From Planctomycetota bacterium (lineage in GTDB: Bacteria > Planctomycetota > Brocadiia > Brocadiales > Bathyanammoxibiaceae), in the NCBI GenBank assembly GCA_030623665.1, contig JAUXLO010000078.1, forward strand, positions 1 through 8,183: a stretch of DNA of 8,183 bases, given 5' to 3'. Both the position numbers and the translations under genes were made by a program. Of this stretch, positions 1-6,378 are shown in pieces (the stretch's first letter is position 1; each line of letters starts with the position of its first letter). The notes beneath the pieces were generated by a model. It made no database searches. It saw nothing but the letters and a program-made list of their open reading frames with translations, and was not told the DNA's origin.

Positions 1-20
1 GACCCCTAGACGGCATGGTT

Positions 21-26
21 TATAAT
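21..26 (+). promoter_or_regulatory. Candidate sigma-70 -10 box upstream of the cluster
   Basis: A perfect TATAAT lies 30 bases before the ATG of the first gene, in the only A/T-rich stretch of the left edge. The expected start of transcription would be near position 33, giving a leader of about 23 bases. The matching -35 element would fall at or just outside the left edge: the window opens with GACC, which would complete a TTGACC at a 16-base spacing if the two unseen bases were TT. That last point is speculation. The region 1-55 holds no other recognisable feature. Confidence 0.35.
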
Positions 27-55
27 ATCAATGGATTCATTTTAAATGTGACAGA

Positions 56-868
56 ATGCCTGGGCAACAATGTTATATTATTTTTTCAGACCTGGACGGT
101 ACATTACTGAGCCATGACGGCTACTCCTGGGAAGATGCAATACCCGCCCTGGAGGCCCTCAGGAAAAGGGACATACCCCTTATTCTGTGCTCGAGCAAGA
201 CGAAATCCGAGATAGTGCTTTATCGGCAGAGGCTTGGGAATGGACACCCCTTTATATCAGAAAATGGGGGTGGTATATTCATACCAATAGGCTACAGGGG
301 ATTTCGCCTGTGCTATGATGTGATTCAGGACGGCTATTGGGTTATTTCTTTGGGTATGGACTATCCGGGTCTGGTGAAGGCACTTGGCGAGATCAGGGAA
401 AGGACCGGCCTGAAGATCAGGGGTTTTTGTGATATGCGTGATGAGGAAGTGGCAATGCTTACCGGTCTTGGCCTTGAGGAGGCCGGACTCGCCAGAAAGC
501 GGCAGTACGATGAGCCCTTTCTCGTAGAGGGAGAGGCCGACGGGCTGAGGGAGGCGGTAGAGGCTATGGGACTTGAGTGCACCAAGGGTGGGAGATTTTT
601 TCACCTTATGGGCAATGTAGACAAGGGAGCGGCCACAAGAAGACTGGCAGAGATTTACAGGGAAAACAGCCCCGGTGTTGATGTGATTACGGTAGGCGTA
701 GGCGACAGTCTGAACGACCTGCCTATGCTGGAGGCGGTAGACACAGCCATTCTTGTTAAGAGACCTGACGGGGAGTATGACCAGAGGGTGGTTGTCGAGG
801 GTCTCATCCGCACAGAGGCGATTGGGCCAAAGGGATGGAATGATGCATTACTTGGGCTCGTTACTTAG
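56..868 (+). CDS. gpgP: HAD phosphatase, mannosyl-/glucosyl-3-phosphoglycerate phosphatase family
   Basis: This cytoplasmic Mg-dependent phosphatase of the HAD superfamily (subfamily IIB, MPGP type) is predicted to remove the phosphate from glucosyl-3-phosphoglycerate, releasing glucosylglycerate. Motif I is DLDGTLL with nucleophile D12 and acid D14. Motif II is CSSKT around S46-T49, followed by the family's SENGGG segment at 68-73. K190 in the DKGAA segment is motif III, and GVGDSLNDLPML holds the acidic pair D217 and D221 of motif IV. The variable cap lies between about residues 80 and 180. The length (270 aa) is normal for the family. The ATG at 56 is the only sensible start: an in-frame stop lies at 23-25 and motif I begins 11 residues in. 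The Shine-Dalgarno match is poor. Known family members act on both mannosyl and glucosyl phosphoglycerates. The adjacent GpgS and the lack of an MpgS (GT55) in the window favour the glucosyl substrate, which is an inference. The family is firm, the substrate less so. Confidence 0.85.
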   Translation: MPGQQCYIIFSDLDGTLLSHDGYSWEDAIPALEALRKRDIPLILCSSKTKSEIVLYRQRLGNGHPFISENGGGIFIPIGYRGFRLCYDVIQDGYWVISLGMDYPGLVKALGEIRERTGLKIRGFCDMRDEEVAMLTGLGLEEAGLARKRQYDEPFLVEGEADGLREAVEAMGLECTKGGRFFHLMGNVDKGAATRRLAEIYRENSPGVDVITVGVGDSLNDLPMLEAVDTAILVKRPDGEYDQRVVVEGLIRTEAIGPKGWNDALLGLVT

Positions 869-882
869 AAACCTCCGGTACT

Positions 883-893
883 GAGAGGGGGGG
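883..893 (+). promoter_or_regulatory. Purine-rich ribosome binding site with G7 tract before gpgS
   Basis: GAGAGGGGGGG ends seven bases before the ATG at 901 and is the only Shine-Dalgarno-like element for this start. It contains a run of seven G (887-893). The CCTCC at 872-876 just upstream can pair with this purine stretch (a 4-5 bp stem around a loop of about 10 bases), so the site could be partly masked in the RNA when it is not being translated. The stem is weak and any regulatory role is inference. Confidence 0.4.
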
Positions 894-900
894 CATAAAG

Positions 901-2109
901 ATGGCGGACTTTTGTCAGTCGGGCGAGATTACCACACTCCATCGTATGGGTGAGGGGCATTTGGACAGGCTGGAGGCGGATTTGATGCGTTACTCCAGAA
1001 AGAGACCAATTGCCCTGGTGCTTCCTACAATCTATTGCGAGCTCGAGGGGAAGGCCCTGCCAAATATTGTGCAGGAGATTGCCAAGGTCAAGTACATTGA
1101 CCAGGTAATAGTTTCGCTTGGGCGATTCTCCGAGGAGCAGCAGAAGCATGCCCGTGAGTTCTTCTCCCCCCTGCCCCAGGACGTAAAGCTTATATGGAAC
1201 GACGGCGAGCGGGTAAAGAAATTGTATTACCTCCTGGACAGCGAGGGCATTTCGGCCGGACCGGACGGCAAGGGCAGGTCGGCGTGGTTGGCCTATGGAT
1301 ATATCCTGGCGAAGGAAAAATCCAGGGTCATTGTACTCCACGATTGCGACATCCTCACCTACAACAGGGAGTTCCTGGCCAGACTGTGTTATCCGGTCAC
1401 CAACCCGCATCTTGATTTCGAGTTTTGCAAGGGTTACTACATGCGTGTAACGGACCGCATGCACGGAAGGACTACCAGGCTCTTCGTCAGCCCCCTGGTA
1501 AGGTCGCTGGTTCAGCTTCTGGGGAAACTGGACTACCTGTTATATCTTGACAGCTTTCGTTATCCCCTTGCGGGAGAGTTTTCCATGATAGCGGACCTTG
1601 CCCGCATAAACCGGATACCGGGGGACTGGGGGCTGGAGATAGGTGTTCTATCCGAGATATACAAGAACTGTTCCAAGAGGCGCATATGCCAGGTAGACCT
1701 GTGCGAGACCTATGAACACAAACACCAAGCCCTCTCTTCAGAGGACCCCAGTACCGGGCTTATGAGGATGGCCGTAGACATCTCCAAATGTCTTTTCAGG
1801 ACGTTGGCCAGCTCAGGTGTGGAATTTCCCGAGGGGTTCTTCAGGACACTTAAGGCCACCTATTTCGGGATGGCCCACAGCTTTATTGACAAGTACAATC
1901 ACGATGCCATCATAAACGGGCTCCACTTTGAGCGTCATGAGGAGACAAAGGCCGTGGAGGCATTCACAGAGGGCCTGACCATAGCCGGGGAGCGTTTCAT
2001 GGAGGATCCCACGGGGATGCCGCTCATACCCAACTGGAACAGGATTACTTCTGCAATACCCGATTTCTTTGAACGTCTCGCAGAGGCCGTAGATGCGGAC
2101 AACAAATGA
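901..2109 (+). CDS. gpgS: Glucosyl-3-phosphoglycerate synthase (GT81 family)
   Basis: This enzyme is predicted to transfer glucose from an NDP-glucose to 3-phosphoglycerate with retention of configuration, forming glucosyl-3-phosphoglycerate, the phosphorylated precursor of glucosylglycerate. It is a soluble GT-A fold protein of 402 aa. Visible signatures are the first strand of the nucleotide-binding fold (IALVLPTIYCELEG, about 37-50), a GPDGKGRSAW loop (about 120-128), the metal/nucleotide DxD motif as D148-C149-D150, RYPLAGEF at 220-227, the acceptor-side DWGLEIGVL at 242-250, and YEHKHQ at 271-276, whose H273 is the expected metal-ligand histidine. This pattern matches archaeal and bacterial GpgS proteins rather than GT55 mannosyl-3-phosphoglycerate synthases. 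The start ATG has a purine-rich ribosome binding site. The gene lies 32 bases after its phosphatase partner, and its 3' end overlaps the kinase gene by 17 bases, which suggests translational coupling. The sugar donor (GDP-, UDP- or ADP-glucose) cannot be read from the sequence. Confidence 0.85.
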   Translation: MADFCQSGEITTLHRMGEGHLDRLEADLMRYSRKRPIALVLPTIYCELEGKALPNIVQEIAKVKYIDQVIVSLGRFSEEQQKHAREFFSPLPQDVKLIWNDGERVKKLYYLLDSEGISAGPDGKGRSAWLAYGYILAKEKSRVIVLHDCDILTYNREFLARLCYPVTNPHLDFEFCKGYYMRVTDRMHGRTTRLFVSPLVRSLVQLLGKLDYLLYLDSFRYPLAGEFSMIADLARINRIPGDWGLEIGVLSEIYKNCSKRRICQVDLCETYEHKHQALSSEDPSTGLMRMAVDISKCLFRTLASSGVEFPEGFFRTLKATYFGMAHSFIDKYNHDAIINGLHFERHEETKAVEAFTEGLTIAGERFMEDPTGMPLIPNWNRITSAIPDFFERLAEAVDADNK

Positions 2110-3430
2110 GCTCAGAAGATGTGCAAAGGACGTCTTTGGTTCCGCACTTAAGGCAATAGAACCTGCCAGACTTATAAAAGAGAATGTGAAATTAAAGGGA
2201 CAGACGCTGGAGGTGGCCGGAAGGAGGTACGACCTCCGAGAGGTTAGAGATGTCTTTTTAATTGCCGCCGGTAAGGCCTCTGCGCCCATGGCCCAGGCCC
2301 TGGAAGGGATCCTTGGAGAGAGATTGAGCGGAGGCATTGTCGTAGTAAAGTATGGCTACGGGTTGCGCATTAAGAGGGCAAGGGTTATTGAGGCGGGCCA
2401 CCCGGTGCCCGACAGAAGGAGTGTGGCGGCCGCTAACGCCGTTCTCAAACTGGCCTCAGATGCGGGAAAGCAGGACCTTGTATTCTGCCTGCTGTCAGGG
2501 GGAGGCTCTTCACTTCTTTGCGGTCTCCCGGAAGGGGTGACAATTGGGGATTTAAAGTCCCTTACGAGGCTTCTGCTTGCCTCCGGCGCTGATATAAAGG
2601 AGATGAATACTGTCAGAAAGCACGTGTCCTTGGTGAATGGCGGAAGATTGGCAAGGGCCCTATATCCGGCCAGGGTTATAAACCTCATTATCTCTGATGT
2701 GGTAGGTAACCGACTGGACATGATAGCGTCAGGCCCCACGTTGCCGAATGAAACCACCTTTGAGGACGCCGTAGAGGTCTTAAGTAAATATAATCTTATA
2801 AAGAAGGCACCTCGAAGTATTTGCAGTTACCTGGAAAGAGGGGTGAGAGGGATTGATGATGGGGGGCCGGGAAAGAATGACCCGTGTTTTAAGCACTCTC
2901 AAACCCATCTCCTGGGCAGTAACGTCCTGGCCCTTGAAGCCGCAGAGGAGCGTGCAGAGGCCCTGGGCCTTAACTGCATTATCCTGAGCTCTTCTATCAC
3001 CGGGGAGGCGAGGGAGGTGGCCGCGGTCCTCGTCTCTGTGGCAAAAGAGGTGTTGGCAAACGGTCGTCCTGTGCCAAGGCCGGCCTGCATCCTGGCGGGT
3101 GGAGAGACTACGGTCACGCTCAATGGGAGGGGTATGGGGGGCAGGAGCCAGGAATTTGCCCTGGCCGCGGCGCTGGGGCTGGAGGGAAGCAGCCATCATA
3201 TAGTGGTCCTGAGTGGCGGCACAGACGGTACCGACGGCCCCACCGATGCGGACGGTGCCGTGGTAGATACAAATACGTGCCGCAGGGCAAGGAAGAAGTT
3301 TCAGTTGGACGCAGCGGACTACCTTAGCAGGAACGATTCGTACCATTTTTTTCAGAAAGCGGGTGGACACCTTTTTACGGGCCCGACAAGGACAAACGTG
3401 ATGGACATAATGATGGCCCTTATCGGATAA
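2093..3430 (+). CDS. Glycerate 2-kinase (DUF4147 / MOFRL family)
   Basis: This enzyme is predicted to phosphorylate D-glycerate with ATP to 2-phosphoglycerate in the cytoplasm (GckA/TtuD-type, class II). The N-terminal DUF4147 domain spans about residues 5-240: AAGKASAPM with conserved K61, LSGGGSSLL at 134-142, VRKHVS with NGGRLA, and a SDVVGN...IASGPT segment at 201-216. The C-terminal MOFRL domain begins near residue 330 with GGETTVT at 336-342, GMGGRSQEFAL (R351 is the expected catalytic arginine), SGGTDGTDGPTDADGA, and ends in TGPTRTNVMDIM. The length of 445 aa is normal. The ATG at 2093 is preceded by AGAGG six bases upstream and overlaps the end of gpgS by 17 bases. Two usually acidic positions in the middle motif are Asn here (N206, N219). 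In this setting the kinase could return glycerate freed from the solute to glycolysis, or draw glycerate away from the direct synthase at 3449. The family call is secure. Confidence 0.9.
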   Translation: MRTTNELRRCAKDVFGSALKAIEPARLIKENVKLKGQTLEVAGRRYDLREVRDVFLIAAGKASAPMAQALEGILGERLSGGIVVVKYGYGLRIKRARVIEAGHPVPDRRSVAAANAVLKLASDAGKQDLVFCLLSGGGSSLLCGLPEGVTIGDLKSLTRLLLASGADIKEMNTVRKHVSLVNGGRLARALYPARVINLIISDVVGNRLDMIASGPTLPNETTFEDAVEVLSKYNLIKKAPRSICSYLERGVRGIDDGGPGKNDPCFKHSQTHLLGSNVLALEAAEERAEALGLNCIILSSSITGEAREVAAVLVSVAKEVLANGRPVPRPACILAGGETTVTLNGRGMGGRSQEFALAAALGLEGSSHHIVVLSGGTDGTDGPTDADGAVVDTNTCRRARKKFQLDAADYLSRNDSYHFFQKAGGHLFTGPTRTNVMDIMMALIG

Positions 3431-3435
3431 TCAGT

Positions 3436-3443
3436 AAAGGAGG
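3436..3443 (+). promoter_or_regulatory. Strong Shine-Dalgarno deciding between two tandem GTG starts
   Basis: AAAGGAGG is the best ribosome binding site in the window and lies in the 15-base gap after the kinase stop codon. Two adjacent in-frame GTG codons follow, at 3446 and 3449. The first is only two bases from the Shine-Dalgarno, too close for normal initiation, while the second is five bases away. The second GTG is therefore the likelier start. Confidence 0.6.
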
Positions 3444-3448
3444 CAGTG

Positions 3449-4687
3449 GTGAAATTTAGTACGGCTCTGAGACGTTATCCCCGCAGGAGGATAGAAAAGA
3501 TAGATGATGTAGACCTCGTAGTGGGTATCCCCTGTTACAATAATGATGGTACGATTGGTCACGTAGTAAAGACAGTTGGTCAGGGGCTTTCCACGTACTT
3601 CCCCAAGGAAAGGTCTCTTATTATCGTGTGTGACGGGGGCTCCACGGATGATAGTCGTGAGGAGGCCATCGCCATACCGGTGGAACCGTATATCGAGAAG
3701 CTTATAACGATATACAGGGGGGTCCCCGGAAAGGGTTCTGCGCTGAGAGCTATCTTTGAGGTGTCAGAGTACCTTAACGCCAGGGTATGTGCGGTGTGTG
3801 ACTCAGACCTCAGGTCTATTACGCCGGAGTGGATAAAGAATCTGATAGGCCCGATTGAGCAAGAGGAGTATCAGGTTGTTACCCCTTATTACAGACGTTT
3901 CAAGTTTGATGGTACTATCACGAACAACGTGGTGTATTGCCTTACCAGGGCCCTCTACGGCCGTAGGGTGAGACAACCCATCGGGGGAGATTTTGCCTTC
4001 TCCCGGAAGTTTATCAAGACCTGCATGCAGGAGGACGTCTGGGACACGGACGTGGGGAGGTTCGGGATTGACATATGGCTTACCACTACTGCCATCGTGA
4101 AGGATTTCAGGATGTGTCAGGCCCGTCTGGGCGTAAAGGTGCACGATGTAAAAGACCCTGGAGAGGTCTTAGGTGCAATGTTCCGCCAGGTGGTTTCCAC
4201 GCTCTTTAATCTTATGGAAGAGCACTATGACTACTGGAAAGACGTTAAGAATAGCAGAGACGTTGAAACTATTGGTGAAGAACCAAAGGCCGAGCCGCAA
4301 AGTTTTCCTGTCAACAAGGAGGCGCTGGTAGAGAATTTCAAGACCGGATTTAATAACTTCGGCCCATTGTGGAAGACTATCCTGACAAAAAAAGACTTCG
4401 CTGAGGTGCAGAAATTGACCTCCCTCGGCGCAGACAATTTCTTTATGGATGAAGACCTGTGGGTAAGGGTACTGTATGACTTTGCCGCTACGTTCCACCA
4501 CTGGAAGAAGGATAGATATAAACTGGTGATGCTTATGACCCCTATATATTTTGCTCGTGTTGCCCATTTCGTTAATTTTACAGAGAAAATGAGCGACGAA
4601 GAGGCAGAGAAGGTGATACAGGGGACCGCCCGCAGGTTCGAACTGGAGAAGGGTTATCTGCTAAAACGCTGGGAAAGCGGAGAGTAG
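3449..4687 (+). CDS. Single-step glycosylglycerate synthase-like glycosyltransferase (GT-A; Ggs/MgS-like)
   Basis: This soluble GT-A glycosyltransferase of about 412 aa probably moves a sugar from an NDP-sugar directly to D-glycerate or to glucosylglycerate. Visible elements are DLVVGIPCYNNDGTIG near residue 22 (first Rossmann strand), CDGGSTDDS, the PGKGSALRAIFE loop, DxD as D118-S119-D120 in CDSDLRSITPEWI, QPIGGDFAFS (179-184), GIDIWL with D208, H232 in VKVHD, and a C-terminal FMDEDLW at 332-338. These appear in the same order in mannosylglycerate synthase of Rhodothermus (GT78), as I recall it: DADITSFGPDWI, QPLGGE, DWGID, a GKAHR histidine and NFMDEMAW. That comparison is from memory, not an alignment. 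The donor is open: glucose would make it a glucosylglycerate synthase like that of Persephonella, mannose a mannosylglycerate or mannosylglucosylglycerate synthase. It starts with GTG after a strong ribosome binding site. It is not a second GpgS, since the RYPLAGEF and YEHKHQ signatures are absent. Confidence 0.6.
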   Translation: MKFSTALRRYPRRRIEKIDDVDLVVGIPCYNNDGTIGHVVKTVGQGLSTYFPKERSLIIVCDGGSTDDSREEAIAIPVEPYIEKLITIYRGVPGKGSALRAIFEVSEYLNARVCAVCDSDLRSITPEWIKNLIGPIEQEEYQVVTPYYRRFKFDGTITNNVVYCLTRALYGRRVRQPIGGDFAFSRKFIKTCMQEDVWDTDVGRFGIDIWLTTTAIVKDFRMCQARLGVKVHDVKDPGEVLGAMFRQVVSTLFNLMEEHYDYWKDVKNSRDVETIGEEPKAEPQSFPVNKEALVENFKTGFNNFGPLWKTILTKKDFAEVQKLTSLGADNFFMDEDLWVRVLYDFAATFHHWKKDRYKLVMLMTPIYFARVAHFVNFTEKMSDEEAEKVIQGTARRFELEKGYLLKRWESGE

Positions 4688-4696
4688 CAATTTGGC

Positions 4697-5089
4697 ATGA
4701 GGGTATACCTGATATTGCTCGTAGCAGTTTCTACCTTGTTTCCCGTTTCATGCACTACTCCCGGGGACATTGCCAGTCTACAAAGGAGGGTTGAGAGAAA
4801 CCCCGAAGGTGTACGGGCCCACTATGACCTGGCACTCGCATATCTTAAGAGGGGGATTGAATGGGAGGGGCCGCGTAACATAGGCGTAGCCATTATTGCC
4901 AGTAAGCGATTGACCAAAAAGGCCCGGAACGAATTCCAGAAGGTAATAGGGCTTGACCCTGACTTTGCTGAGCCCCATTACTGGCTCAAGGTTATATACA
5001 ACGCCCAGGGCAGGTACGAAGAGGCCGATAAAGAGTCTCTTATATACATTGAGTTAGTGGCCCGGGAAAAAGAACGTTCCAGTAGATGA
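4697..5089 (+). CDS. Small TPR-repeat lipoprotein of unknown function
   Basis: This 130-aa protein has a short lipoprotein-type signal peptide: a charged start (MR), a hydrophobic core at residues 4-16 and Cys19 in FPVSC. Proline at the -3 position is not canonical, so lipidation is likely but not certain. The mature part is helical and TPR-like: a first helix pair around 37-52 (VRAHYDLALAYLKRG), a basic insertion at 55-72, then a repeat with ARNEFQKVIGLDPDFAEPHYWL (76-97) and a following helix pair at 98-120 containing the NAQGRYEEA turn. Such repeats usually mediate protein contacts. The ATG lies nine bases after the transferase stop codon. The nearest purine-rich site (GGAGAG, 4679-4684) is a rather long 12 bases away, so re-initiation after the upstream gene may help. 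It sits between the solute-synthesis genes and the importer, one base before the binding-protein gene. I do not recognise a named family or function. Confidence 0.7.
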   Translation: MRVYLILLVAVSTLFPVSCTTPGDIASLQRRVERNPEGVRAHYDLALAYLKRGIEWEGPRNIGVAIIASKRLTKKARNEFQKVIGLDPDFAEPHYWLKVIYNAQGRYEEADKESLIYIELVAREKERSSR

Positions 5090-5090
5090 G

Positions 5091-6377
5091 ATGAAACATC
5101 TGCTCCTGATACTTCTTCTCTTATTATCTTCCATCAACTGCCGCTATGAGCGCGAACCCCGCGCAGACAGAAACGCCATAGTATTCAAGCACGGGAAGGC
5201 TGCGAGCGCAGGGACTATTAAAGAACTCATTCGCAGGTTTGAGGGGCAGAATCCGGATGTTAGGGTTATAGAGGAGATACTCCCCGCCACTACCGATGAG
5301 CAGCACCAGTTCTACATTACTAACCTTGAGGGACGGTCGTCACGCTTCGATGTGATGGCCCTGGATGTGATATGGATACCTGAGTTTGCGCAGGCCGGCT
5401 GGTTGCAGGACTTGACCGGGCGTATGCCTGAGGAGGAGACCCATAAATTCCTCGAGAGCCCCATGGAGGCTGATACCTATAACGGACAGCTATACGCAGT
5501 CCCCTGGTACGTTGACGCCGGTATGCTCTACTACAGAAAGGACCTCCTGGCCAAGTATGGGCTGGAACCGCCGCGCACCATGGAGGAACTGGTGGCATCG
5601 GCCCGTAAGGTATTGGACGGGGAGAAAGACCCTGGATTGTACGGGTTTATCTGGCAGGGTAAGCAGTACGAGGGGTTGGTGTGTGTGGCGCTTGAGTTCA
5701 TAAGGGGTAATGGAGGGCAGATTCTGGATAGAGAAGGCAACTGCCGGCTCAAGGACCCCAGGGTGGCGGACGCACTGGGTTTTATGCGTGACCTTATCTA
5801 TGAAAATAAGGTCTCTCCCGCACTGGTTACCACTGCAAACGAGGAGTCCACGCGACATACCTTCGGTCGTGGCCGGGCACTGTATATGAGGAACTGGCCC
5901 TATGCCTGGAACCTCTTCCAGGAGGAAGGCTCAAAGGTAAGGGGTCTGGTCGGTGTGGTGGCCATGCCGCCGTTTACCGGCAATTCAGGTGTGGCAACCC
6001 TGGGTGGATGGCAACTGGGGATAAATAAATACTCCCGTAATCATGACGTCTCGTGGAGATTTATCGAGTTCATGACCAGCTATCGGTCACAAAGAGACCT
6101 CGCCCTCGGTGCCGGGTTTAAGCCCACCAGAAAGGCGGTGTATTCCGACCCGGATTTGACTGATAAGCAGCCATTCATCGCAGAGTTGTATCCGATTATC
6201 GTAAATGCGAGGCCAAGGCCTGTTACACCCTTTTATTCGATGATATCGCAGGTACTCCAGTCGGAGTTCAGCGCGGCCATTAACGGGATACGAACACCCC
6301 GGAGGGCACTGGCCCGGGGGGAAGAGGAGATAGCGTATATACTGGAACTGGCGCGATTCTGGAACCAGAGGAGCTGA
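5091..6377 (+). CDS. ABC importer solute-binding lipoprotein, trehalose/maltose type (CUT1)
   Basis: This extracytoplasmic sugar-binding protein (SBP family 1, 428 aa) is predicted to deliver its ligand to the permease pair encoded just downstream. The signal peptide has a leucine-rich core (residues 4-12) and Cys17 in SSINC; Asn at -1 is unusual for a lipobox, but the short signal and early Cys favour a lipoprotein. Diagnostic stretches are RFDVMALDVIWIPEFAQAGW (85-104), VPWYVDAGMLYYRKDLL (137-153) and GFIWQGKQYEGLV (185-197). These segments are typical of the ThuE/LpqY/AglE group binding trehalose, maltose, sucrose and similar alpha-linked disaccharides. The ATG follows the previous stop codon after one base and lacks a clear Shine-Dalgarno, suggesting coupled translation. 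The ligand cannot be read from the sequence; given the upstream genes, glucosylglycerate or a related glycoside is a reasonable alternative to trehalose. Confidence 0.88.
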   Translation: MKHLLLILLLLLSSINCRYEREPRADRNAIVFKHGKAASAGTIKELIRRFEGQNPDVRVIEEILPATTDEQHQFYITNLEGRSSRFDVMALDVIWIPEFAQAGWLQDLTGRMPEEETHKFLESPMEADTYNGQLYAVPWYVDAGMLYYRKDLLAKYGLEPPRTMEELVASARKVLDGEKDPGLYGFIWQGKQYEGLVCVALEFIRGNGGQILDREGNCRLKDPRVADALGFMRDLIYENKVSPALVTTANEESTRHTFGRGRALYMRNWPYAWNLFQEEGSKVRGLVGVVAMPPFTGNSGVATLGGWQLGINKYSRNHDVSWRFIEFMTSYRSQRDLALGAGFKPTRKAVYSDPDLTDKQPFIAELYPIIVNARPRPVTPFYSMISQVLQSEFSAAINGIRTPRRALARGEEEIAYILELARFWNQRS

Positions 6378-6378
6378 C

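Noticed and set aside
31..45. Very short ATG-initiated frame in the leader, as a possible leader peptide
   Set aside because: It has only four codons before TAA, no ribosome binding site, and would start upstream of or at the expected transcription start near 33.
865..1464. 199-aa open frame on the minus strand across the start of gpgS
   Set aside because: It lies wholly opposite a well-supported gene with clear GT81 motifs, its translation shows no recognisable domain, and it is one of several such antisense frames in the window. It is best read as a coding shadow.
2106..2108. ATG at an ATGA stop-start overlap at the end of gpgS, as a kinase start
   Set aside because: This ATG is not in frame with the kinase. 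The in-frame ATG at 2093 has AGAGG six bases upstream and gives the full N-terminal domain.
1813..2337. 174-aa minus-strand frame spanning the gpgS/kinase junction
   Set aside because: It has no domain or plausible ribosome binding site and covers two genes on the other strand whose motifs are intact.
2780..3370. 196-aa open frame on the minus strand within the glycerate kinase gene
   Set aside because: The translation is rich in Cys, Arg and His with no family signature and lies opposite the conserved MOFRL domain. It is a shadow.
5320..5858. Overlapping minus-strand frames inside the binding-protein gene
   Set aside because: Several frames overlap one another and the strong SBP gene, and none carries a recognisable motif.
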